From the NCBI GenBank assembly GCA_964502635.1, contig CAZCXI010000039.1:1-29227 (forward strand): a stretch of DNA of 29,227 nucleotides. Direction: 5' to 3'. Source of the DNA: C00003060 sp964502635 (GTDB taxonomy: Bacteria; Desulfobacterota; Desulfobacteria; Desulfobacterales; C00003060). Position numbers and translations under genes: made by a program. Below the pieces are notes generated by a model. It ran no database searches. It was not told the origin of the DNA and saw only the letters and a list, made by a program, of their open reading frames with translations. Every line of letters starts with the position of its first letter. Position 1 is the stretch's first letter. This document shows positions 8,227-13,801 of this stretch, piece after piece.

Positions 8227-8703
8227 CTATGGCTTTCCTGGTTTGAAACACGCGTTAGCAGATTTACGATAAACCTCGATTCCTCTGCCCGAATTCAACA
8301 GAGTCTCGAAGTGGTTTCTGTGTCTGTTTTCGGGGTAACGACTTTGAAGCATCTTGCCCAGGACGGTGGCAACGTCCAGGAAATTGCCGTCGGCATATGT
8401 CAGGAAACGCGGTCGCAGGAGGTGTCCCTTCGTAACGGTGTCCTCCTCTCTGTCCGGGAGAATGAGGATGACGCGGAGATTCCAGATCAACTCCTTGTTG
8501 GCAACCAAATACAAGAGGTCTTCCTTGTTGGCGGCCAAAAGAACAGCGACGCTCAGATCATACGTCGGTTTACGAAGTCTGCTCGAAAGGCCCTCCTCGG
8601 TTCGGTGAACCTCTATCTTCTCCTCTGGGACCAACTCTTCAATCACGCCCCGAAGCATTTCTCCGGCCCCGTCTGCGGCCGTTGCATAGAACAGCAAATT
8701 CAT
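8227..8703 (-). CDS. Predicted pseudo-receiver protein, first gene of the regulator operon
   Basis: A 158-residue protein I do not recognise by family. The predicted order of strands and helices is (beta-alpha)5, as in a receiver: NLLFYA, MLRGVIEELV, KIEVHR, EGLSSRL, LSVAVLLAA, DLLYLVANKEL, RVILILPD, TVTKGHLLRPR, FLTYADG, FLDVATVLGKML. The phosphorylation residues are missing: no acidic pair after strand 1, Ala in place of the strand-3 Asp, and no KP lysine after strand 5. The C-terminal 40 residues are basic and probably disordered. The ATG at 8703 has GAGGTG five bases upstream; a longer start at 8772 lacks support. It is the first gene of the run leading to the kinase and HD-GYP genes, and a sigma-54-like site lies about 65 bp upstream. 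Coding is likely; the fold assignment is inference. Confidence 0.75.
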   Translation of the reverse strand: MNLLFYATAADGAGEMLRGVIEELVPEEKIEVHRTEEGLSSRLRKPTYDLSVAVLLAANKEDLLYLVANKELIWNLRVILILPDREEDTVTKGHLLRPRFLTYADGNFLDVATVLGKMLQSRYPENRHRNHFETLLNSGRGIEVYRKSANACFKPGKP

Positions 8704-8975
8704 CCCACACCTCAGTTTTCTCAAGTGTCTGAACAAGGGGATACGCTTCCCCGCTGTTACCACTATAAACAAGAAGCGTACCAGAAATTGAGCTAAATAT
8801 AGATATGACGTAATTCCGGTTAGTTAGTGTAGTTGGGAAGCATGACGGACCACTGGAGGATATCAAGAACAATGCTCAGGTGTCTGCTAAGACCGGAAAA
8901 ATTCTGATCCTACCAGACTCATTCCACTTTCACCGGACATCGAATGCAGGGTGTAAAAGGCTGACAGGGAAGGAT
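8704..8975. other. 272-bp intergenic region
   Basis: Non-coding stretch between the sigma-54 activator gene and the regulator run. Apart from the possible sigma-54 site near 8775 I see no gene, terminator-type hairpin or repeat in it. Confidence 0.5.
8768..8783 (-). promoter_or_regulatory. Possible sigma-54 promoter of the regulator operon
   Basis: Minus strand reads TGGTACGCTTCTTGTT, matching TGGCACG-N4-TTGCW at all but two positions. One mismatch is in the -12 GC (GT here), which weakens it. The implied start would give a leader of about 55 bases to the ATG at 8703. Confidence 0.3.
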
Positions 8976-10394
8976 TTAGTTTGACCTGGCTACGTTGTGC
9001 TTGTTTAACAGCTCATACAAGCGGGCGCGGGCTATACCCGATATCCGGGAGGCTTCTTTGATATGGCCTTGCGTGAGTGCTATGAGATCATGCAAATACT
9101 GCTTTTCTGCCTTGGCAATGGCGGCCTGTCGAAAGTCTCGCAATGTGGGAAGTGAGTTGGAATGATCCGGGGTCTGCCTGACGTCGCCCTGGGGCGAAGC
9201 CGCCTGACCGAGGGAGGCTTGCGCCACCTGGATGCGAATGTCAGTAGGAAGATGCCTGGGAAAGAGAACGGGATCGTCGCCAGCCATTGTGAGCACCCTC
9301 TCCAGGACATTGAGCAGTTCTCGCACATTTCCCGGCCAACTGTAGACGGCAAGGGCTTCCAGAAAGTCAGGAGAAAAACCCTTGGTTCCAACGCCGTAGC
9401 GGTTGCAGAACTGAGCCATATGGTGCATGGCAAGCGCCCGGATATCTTCCGTGCGTTCGCGCAGGGGAGGCAACTCGATGGTGAGGGAGCGCAGGCGAAA
9501 CAGAAGGTCGTCGCGGAACTGCCTTCCTCGTGCCATCCGGTCAAGGTCGCGGTTTGTTGCGGCGATCAATCTGAAATCGCTTTCCACTTCTTGCTTGTCG
9601 CCCACGGGAAGGAAACAATGTTCCTGAAGGGCCCGAAGGAAAATTTTCTGCATGGAAAGGCCGAGCTCACCCACCTCATCCAGAAAGAGCGTGCCCCCAT
9701 CAGCCTGTTTCATGAGGCCCAACTGTGCCTTGTCAGCGCCTGTAAAGGCGCCCTTTGTGTGCCCGAAAAGCAGGCTTTCTACAAGGGTTTCAGGCAACGC
9801 CGTGCAATCGACCACGACGAAACGCTTGCCGGCCCTGGAGCTGTTATCATGGATGGCCCTGGCAAAGAGTTCCTTGCCCGTGCCGGTTTCACCCGTGACG
9901 AGGACATTGGCGTTGCTGTTTGCCGCCTGGGCCACAAGGTCAAAGCAATCTCTTATCCGCGGGCTGTCTCCTACAATGCTTTCCCGCTTCAAGGCCACCG
10001 GCGGCTTTCTCGCCGTCTTTTCCTCGCGGTATTGCAGGGCGCGGGCCAGGGGAAGTGTCATCGCCTGCAATGAAGAAGGCTTCTGAATATAGTCCCATGC
10101 GCCGTTCTTGATGGCAATCTCGGCGCCATCCGGGTCCCCCTGGGCGGTGATAATGATGACCTCGGGTGAAGAAGGCGAGTTTCTCAACTGTGGCAACACC
10201 TCCAGCCCGTTTCCGTCGGGCAATCCGACATCGAGAAATATGACATCAAATGCGCGGGAGGCAGCTTGCTTGAGCCCGTCCTGAAGGGTAAACACATGTG
10301 TGGCATCATGTCCCATCCGCCTCACCTTGCGGGACAGCACGTCGCACATTTTCTCATTGTCATCAATGATTAAGACGTCAGCCACAGCGGTCAC
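8976..10394 (-). CDS. Sigma-54-dependent response regulator (NtrC family)
   Basis: A 472-residue bacterial enhancer-binding protein. The receiver (1-120) has acidic DD (11-12), phospho-acceptor Asp55 in FLDVGLPDG and the QKP lysine. The AAA+ domain (about 140-375) has Walker A GETGTGKE (168-175), the sigma-54 contact loop GAFTGA (215-220), Walker B GGTLFLDE (233-240), and R-finger region RDDLLFRLRSL. A Q/P-rich linker (about 388-412) leads to a Fis-type HTH (443-466, GHIKEASRISGIARARLYELL). When phosphorylated it should oligomerise and remodel sigma-54 holoenzyme. It starts with GTG at 10394 and has no clear Shine-Dalgarno; an in-frame GTG at 10385 is an alternative. It is the only sequence-specific DNA-binding regulator in the window and lies near two sigma-54-like promoters, so it may control them, but its target is not shown. 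Confidence 0.95.
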   Translation of the reverse strand: MTAVADVLIIDDNEKMCDVLSRKVRRMGHDATHVFTLQDGLKQAASRAFDVIFLDVGLPDGNGLEVLPQLRNSPSSPEVIIITAQGDPDGAEIAIKNGAWDYIQKPSSLQAMTLPLARALQYREEKTARKPPVALKRESIVGDSPRIRDCFDLVAQAANSNANVLVTGETGTGKELFARAIHDNSSRAGKRFVVVDCTALPETLVESLLFGHTKGAFTGADKAQLGLMKQADGGTLFLDEVGELGLSMQKIFLRALQEHCFLPVGDKQEVESDFRLIAATNRDLDRMARGRQFRDDLLFRLRSLTIELPPLRERTEDIRALAMHHMAQFCNRYGVGTKGFSPDFLEALAVYSWPGNVRELLNVLERVLTMAGDDPVLFPRHLPTDIRIQVAQASLGQAASPQGDVRQTPDHSNSLPTLRDFRQAAIAKAEKQYLHDLIALTQGHIKEASRISGIARARLYELLNKHNVARSN

Positions 10395-10422
10395 TTTCGT
10401 GCAAGGTCGATTGAGTGAAAAG

Positions 10423-10442
10423 GCCGACTGATAGTTATCGGC
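10423..10442 (-). terminator. Weak hairpin followed by CTTTTC
   Basis: On the minus strand GCCGA (10442-10438) can pair with TCGGC (10427-10423) across a 10-base loop, followed by CTTTTC. It lies between the cyclase gene and the sigma-54 activator gene. The stem is only five pairs, so a terminator role is tentative. Confidence 0.25.
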
Positions 10443-10473
10443 GGCCGGGTGTCAGGGGCCAAGAGGGAATTGT

Positions 10474-10521
10474 AGGGGTCAGGTCTCAACATTCAACAGG
10501 CCTGTTGAAGACCTGACCCCT
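10474..10521. repeat. REP-like palindrome, copy A
   Basis: A 48-bp imperfect palindrome. The outer arms AGGGGTCAGGTC and GACCTGACCCCT are perfectly complementary (12 bp). The inner core TTCAACAGGCCTGTTGAA is a perfect 18-bp palindrome. A TCAACA bulge sits on the left side only. It shares its arms with three other elements in the window (near 13750, 14751 and 29120). It lies about 50 bp downstream of the cyclase stop codon. Confidence 0.85.
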
Positions 10522-10549
10522 ATCTGTTTCGTGACCCCTATCTGTTTCG
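10514..10549. repeat. Exact tandem duplication, 2 x 18 bp
   Basis: TGACCCCTATCTGTTTCG occurs twice back to back (10514-10531 and 10532-10549). The first copy includes the right end of palindrome copy A, so the right arm of the palindrome has been partly duplicated together with its neighbour sequence. Confidence 0.9.
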
Positions 10550-10571
10550 GGGCGGCCCTGTCTGGCTTTTT

Positions 10572-11921
10572 TCATTCCGTCAAGGTCGTCACTCCGGTCC
10601 AATCGTCGGCAACAGCCCTGACCATGTAATGGGCACAGCGTTCCAGATAAATTCGGGCAGCCTTGTCTTGCTTATTCCTTTCCAGCACGTGGCTGAATCG
10701 AACACTGGCCTCTGAAAATTTCCTGTCATAATAAAGGCGGAGGCCCTCTTCGAATTCCGCCTTTGTCCCCTCTTTCAGCTCAGACACCAATGGCGGTTCA
10801 CCGCCAAACATCTCATAGACCGACACCGGTTGCTTCTTGCCTTTGACCCGCACTCTGTCCACAAAACGGTGTTTGTATCTGTCCGGATCCTTCAAATGAG
10901 ATAAAGTCGTTTCGCTGAGAGTCACTGAGGACCCGTAAGTCCGAGTCAATCCCTCCAGTCGGGAAGCCAGATTCACGGCGTCCGCAACTACTGTGCCCTG
11001 CATGCGCTCCTGGCTGCCGATAATTCCGAGCATCAGGTCCCCGATGTGAATCCCTATCCCTATCTCTATGGGCTCAAAACCATTGCCTTCGCGTTCTTCG
11101 TTGTATTCGCTCACCGCTTCACCCATGTCCATGGCTGCCCGTAGCGCATCGTCGGGATAATCAGGGAAAAGAGCCATCACTCCGTCACCATAGAACTGGT
11201 CAATGAGTCCGTTGTTCAGTTTTATTACCGGGCTGACCCTTCTCAGGTAGGCATTGATAAAGTTGAAGCTTTCCTGTGGCGTCATAGTCTCTGATAGACT
11301 GGTCCACCCGCGCACATCGGTGAACATGACTGTCATCTGCTTTCTTATCTGGTCTCCCAGTTTGATGTCCAGCATGCTTTCTTTGTTCAAAAGACTCAAA
11401 AACTCTCGGGGAACAAAACGTTCATACGCGGTGTTTAATTCAACCAGGTCGGCCGTTCGTTCTTTGACCCGTTCTTCCAGCAAATCATTGGCGGTTTTCA
11501 GTTCCTTATTCTTTTCGGCAAGGTTCTTTTTCAGGGTGTAGATTTCTAAATGGGTTATCAGGCGGGCGATGACTTCCTCAGGCTGAAAGGGCTTTGACAC
11601 AAAATCAACAGCTCCTAGTTCAAGTCCTTTGACTTTGTTTTCCGTGTCATGGAGCCCGGAAAGAAAAATGATCGGGATGTCTTCGGTTTTCGGATCGGCT
11701 TTCAGCCTTCTGCAAACCTCGAATCCATCCATCTCCGGCATCATGACATCCAACAGGATGATGTCAGGGGGCTTGTCCGACCGTGAAAGGGACAGGGCTT
11801 TTTCCCCGTTTTGGGCTGCCATGATCATGTAATAGGGTCTCAGCATTCTATTCAAAGCGGAGATATTTTCCTTGACATCATCTACTACCAAGACCCTTAG
11901 CTTTTTGTTATCTTCAGTCAT
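10572..11921 (-). CDS. Receiver-class III adenylate/guanylate cyclase with C-terminal helical repeat
   Basis: A 449-residue response regulator with nucleotide cyclase output. The receiver (1-125) has VDD, phospho-acceptor Asp58 in LLDVMMPEMDG and the SKPF lysine. A coiled coil spans about 128-165. The class III cyclase domain (about 190-372) has metal-binding Asp202 (MFTDVRGWT) and Asp246 (FYGDGVMALF), and transition-state Asn317 and Arg321 (VNLASRLE). The purine-specificity pair appears to be Gln242 and Thr310, where ATP-specific enzymes normally have Lys plus Asp or Thr. The product is therefore uncertain. Residues 385-435 resemble a TPR-type helical pair. The ATG overlaps the stop of the upstream kinase stub as ATGA, with GAGG upstream. 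It is probably activated by phosphorylation and transcribed from the sigma-54 promoter at 12452-12467. Confidence 0.92.
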   Translation of the reverse strand: MTEDNKKLRVLVVDDVKENISALNRMLRPYYMIMAAQNGEKALSLSRSDKPPDIILLDVMMPEMDGFEVCRRLKADPKTEDIPIIFLSGLHDTENKVKGLELGAVDFVSKPFQPEEVIARLITHLEIYTLKKNLAEKNKELKTANDLLEERVKERTADLVELNTAYERFVPREFLSLLNKESMLDIKLGDQIRKQMTVMFTDVRGWTSLSETMTPQESFNFINAYLRRVSPVIKLNNGLIDQFYGDGVMALFPDYPDDALRAAMDMGEAVSEYNEEREGNGFEPIEIGIGIHIGDLMLGIIGSQERMQGTVVADAVNLASRLEGLTRTYGSSVTLSETTLSHLKDPDRYKHRFVDRVRVKGKKQPVSVYEMFGGEPPLVSELKEGTKAEFEEGLRLYYDRKFSEASVRFSHVLERNKQDKAARIYLERCAHYMVRAVADDWTGVTTLTE

Positions 11922-12355
11922 GGGGCCTCTGTTATCCCCTGCACAAGGCCTCTTGCACGCACGGCTGCCTTGAATACCTCCTGCAGGTTGGCCTGCACCG
12001 TGCCTTCTTCAGGCACGTCCTCCATGACCAACTCGGTGTATCCTATGATGGTTGACAGGATATTGTTGAATTCGTGGGCAATGCCACCAGCCAGGGTACC
12101 CACGGCTTCCATCTTCTGGGCTTGTTGGAGCTGGGCTTCGAGTTTCTTCTTCTCTGCCGCAGCCTGCTCGCGCTCGGTCCGGAGGGCGTTGTTTTCAAAC
12201 ATCGAGTCGGGATCGCCGGCAGAATCAATACTTCTTTCCACACGGGCCATCAAGACGCTCTTGGTCTTTTCGCCCTTGGCCAGTCTTCTTTCGAGCTGTG
12301 TGATCCGTTTACGCAGTTTTTTGACTTCTTCCTGCAACCTGTCCTTTTCAGTCAT
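11918..12355 (-). CDS. Histidine kinase stub: coiled coil plus DHp, no ATP-binding domain
   Basis: A 145-residue protein. Residues 1-82 are a charged coiled coil. Residues 83-140 are a HisKA/DHp domain with the H-box GTLAGGIAHEFNNILSTII and phospho-accepting His94. The sequence ends just after the second DHp helix (ARGLVQGITEAP) where a kinase would normally continue into its HATPase domain, so it cannot bind ATP or autophosphorylate. It either derives from a truncated hybrid kinase or serves as a phosphotransfer or dimerisation partner for the receiver of the cyclase. GGAGAG lies upstream of the ATG, and the last codon overlaps the cyclase start as ATGA, so translation is still coupled. An intact promoter, start and overlap argue against a simple pseudogene. 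Confidence 0.8.
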   Translation of the reverse strand: MTEKDRLQEEVKKLRKRITQLERRLAKGEKTKSVLMARVERSIDSAGDPDSMFENNALRTEREQAAAEKKKLEAQLQQAQKMEAVGTLAGGIAHEFNNILSTIIGYTELVMEDVPEEGTVQANLQEVFKAAVRARGLVQGITEAP

Positions 12356-12451
12356 TGTCTCTCTCCAATGGCAAGCCCTTTCAGCCTCTGGTTGATGTGG
12401 GCGCTGTTGCTGTTGCCTCTTGGCTCAAAGCACGACTCCGAGTCTCTTGGC

Positions 12452-12467
12452 AGCAGGAATCGTGCCA
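12452..12467 (-). promoter_or_regulatory. Near-consensus sigma-54 promoter for the kinase stub-cyclase operon
   Basis: Minus strand reads TGGCACGATTCCTGCT. It matches TGGCACG-N4-TTGCW at every position except T to C just before TGC, and keeps the GG and GC at the right spacing. The implied transcription start is near 12440, about 85 bases before the ATG at 12355. It closely matches the site upstream of fba at 28967-28981. Confidence 0.65.
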
Positions 12468-12625
12468 TCATGCGACAGGGGCACAATAGGCCTTAATTCC
12501 AAATAGTTGTAATGTTATTGTGTATGGTATCTGGGTGAAAAACCGTGGATGAATCTGATCCGGATGCCCCGATTTGTCAAATTCTTGGCGGTTGGCAAGA
12601 AGGGGAAAGGAACTATTCATGAGCC

Positions 12626-12681
12626 AGAAGTCAGAGGTCAAAAGCCAGAGGTCAGAAGTCAGAAGTCAGAGGTCGGAGGTC
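12626..12681. repeat. Tandem heptad repeat, 8 x 7 bp
   Basis: Eight consecutive 7-mers of the form AGARGTC: agaagtc, agaggtc, aaaagcc, agaggtc, agaagtc, agaagtc, agaggtc, ggaggtc. The third and last units are diverged. The units are contiguous with no spacers. It borders the point where the receiver relic loses similarity, so it may mark a past rearrangement or slippage site. Confidence 0.85.
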
Positions 12682-12696
12682 AGGAAAGAAGGGGCT

Positions 12697-12825
12697 GTTT
12701 GCCGATGTCAACCAGGGCCTTTTCATCGTCCACAAAAAGGATTCCCTCGCTGCCCATGGGAATGGGCGTGACGGGCTCAGCTTTTTGTTTTTCTCTTATT
12801 TTTGAGGACAATGTCGAGTATAGTT
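12697..12825 (-). pseudogene. Relic of a hybrid histidine kinase: linker and first receiver residues
   Basis: On the minus strand one frame reads a basic linker (KIREKQKAEPVTPIPMGSE) and then GILFVDDEKALVDIGKQ, the beginning of a receiver domain with its VDDE acidic pair. After GKQ it is lost and hits a stop (PLLS*) next to the tandem heptad repeat. No start codon, kinase core or rest of the receiver is present. The linker plus GxxILFVDDE layout is typical of the C-terminal receiver of PAS hybrid kinases. This fragment is therefore probably left from a deleted kinase, perhaps the one that gave rise to the DHp stub downstream. Confidence 0.6.
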
Positions 12826-12830
12826 ATTTA
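12802..12830 (+). promoter_or_regulatory. Possible sigma-70 promoter for the AbiE pair
   Basis: TTGAGG (12802-12807), a 17-base spacer and TATTTA (12825-12830), followed by the ATG at 12859. Both hexamers are imperfect, but spacing and position fit. No Shine-Dalgarno is seen between it and the ATG, so translation may start on a near-leaderless message. Confidence 0.25.
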
Positions 12831-12858
12831 ACAGAAATATTCAATAACTGTATTCGAT

Positions 12859-13453
12859 ATGTCTTACAGAAAACTTCTTGAGATAAGAAAGCCCTTTTTT
12901 CCTGGAAGATGTTGCATTCGTCCTTGGCGTCAAACCTTCTTCTGCAGCTGTATTGTGCAGTCGGTATGTAAAGAAAGGGTTGTTGACACGACTAAAGAGG
13001 GGGCTTTACGCCCGAACCGAACAGCTAGCATATCTTGACCAAATAGAACTGTTTCGTATTGCGAACTTCCTACAGGTACCCTCTTACATATCCTTACAGA
13101 CGGCCCTCTCCTACCACGGGATAACAACACAGTTGCAGAGAGGTTTCTTCGAGTCAATTTCGATGAAGAGAACGAGGGCTTTTGAAGCACGTCCCTTCGC
13201 CTTTCACTTCACAAGAATTAGGCCCGATCTGTATGGAGGATTTGAGAAAAGGGAAGGGGCATTCATTGCCTTGCCGGAAAAAGCACTGTTGGATTCTCTT
13301 TACCTCGCGTCGCTGGGCCGTTACTCAGTGGACTTCTCGGCGGTTGACATGACAAAAATAAGCCGCCATGTCTTGGTAAAGCTTGGCCGTTTATTTCCTT
13401 TGAGGACCCGAGCTTTTTTTGAGAGGCATTATGGAAACATTGCAGGCTCATGA
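12859..13453 (+). pseudogene. AbiEi-type antitoxin with a one-base frameshift in a T6 tract
   Basis: Antitoxin half of an AbiE-like (type IV) toxin-antitoxin pair. From the ATG at 12859 the frame reads MSYRKLLEIRKPFF up to the T6 tract at 12895-12900. The winged-helix segment (FFLEDVAFVLGVKPSSAAV...RLKRGLYA) continues in the +1 frame and runs to the stop at 13453. Removing a single T would give one 197-residue protein, a normal length for the family. The N-terminal winged helix binds DNA in known AbiEi proteins; the C-terminal half (YISLQTALSYHG..., ALLDSLYLASLGR) matches the antitoxin core. Without repair, a TTG at 12953 could start only a version lacking most of the DNA-binding domain. It may be a real mutation, a sequencing error, or rescued by slippage. 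It overlaps the toxin start by 23 bases. Confidence 0.75.
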
Positions 13454-13772
13454 AGCTTTTGAAATGGCCATGCTTCAGTGGCTCAGGCATGAGGGTTTGC
13501 TCCAGCCCCTTGCGTTTGGAGGAGGTACCATGCTGAGGCTGTGTCATGAGTTGCCGCGGTATTCGTTCGATATGGATTTCTGGTTTTTTACAGAAGTCGA
13601 TTTCGAGGGCTTCTACGGTCGCTTGGAAGACGCTGTTCGGAAGGACTATGACGTGACCGACCTTCAAAACAAATTCTATTCCACCCTTGTGGAGGTTCGA
13701 AAGGCGCCGAAAACCCCGAGACTGAAGGTTAAAATTCGAAAGGATGAAAGGGGGTCAGGTCTCAACATTTGA
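13431..13772 (+). pseudogene. AbiEii-type nucleotidyltransferase toxin, truncated by a REP-like element
   Basis: Toxin half of the AbiE-like pair. The ATG at 13431 has GAGAGG upstream and overlaps the antitoxin 3' end, as is usual. The nucleotidyltransferase signature is present: GGGTMLRL (about 27-34) followed by RYSFDMDFW (about 40-48), with the two metal-binding Asp of DxD. AbiEii proteins are usually about 250-300 residues. This one stops after 113, and its last six residues plus stop are encoded by the GGGGTCAGGTCT palindrome at 13748-13791. The rest of the domain is not found; the next sequence is the 3' end of the HDOD gene. It is therefore very probably inactive. Confidence 0.8.
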
Positions 13773-13791
13773 CATGCATGTCTGACCCTTT
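13748..13791. repeat. REP-like palindrome, copy B
   Basis: Shares GGGGTCAGGTCTCAACATT with copies A and C. The core GACATGCATGTC is a perfect 12-bp palindrome (13771-13782), and the outer arms pair as AAAGGG(GG)TCAG with CTGACCCTTT. It supplies the premature stop of the AbiEii gene and lies about ten bases downstream of the HDOD gene stop on the other strand. Confidence 0.8.
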
Positions 13792-13801
13792 CTTGTTGAT
13801 A

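Larger units (their letters stand above)
12468..12858. other. Scar region between the cyclase operon and the AbiE pair
   Basis: About 390 bp without an intact gene. It holds a 7-bp tandem repeat (12626-12681), a relic of a hybrid-kinase receiver on the minus strand (12697-12825), and a possible weak promoter for the plus-strand AbiE genes. A plus-strand open frame through the tandem repeat looks like repeat read-through, not a gene. Confidence 0.6.

Noticed and set aside
8227..8772. Longer start (8772) for the pseudo-receiver gene
   Set aside because: No ribosome binding site, while the ATG at 8703 has GAGGTG five bases upstream.
9162..10073. Long plus-strand open frame (303 codons)
   Set aside because: It is antisense to the AAA+ core of the sigma-54 activator, whose motifs are unmistakable; the frame is a codon-bias shadow.
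12626..12681. Possible CRISPR array
   Set aside because: The units are 7 bp long, contiguous and without spacers, and no cas gene is present.
12549..12881. Plus-strand open frame of 110 codons across the heptad repeat
   Set aside because: Its middle is repeat read-through of the AGARGTC array, its second half lies antisense to the receiver relic, and it has no recognisable domain or good ribosome binding site.
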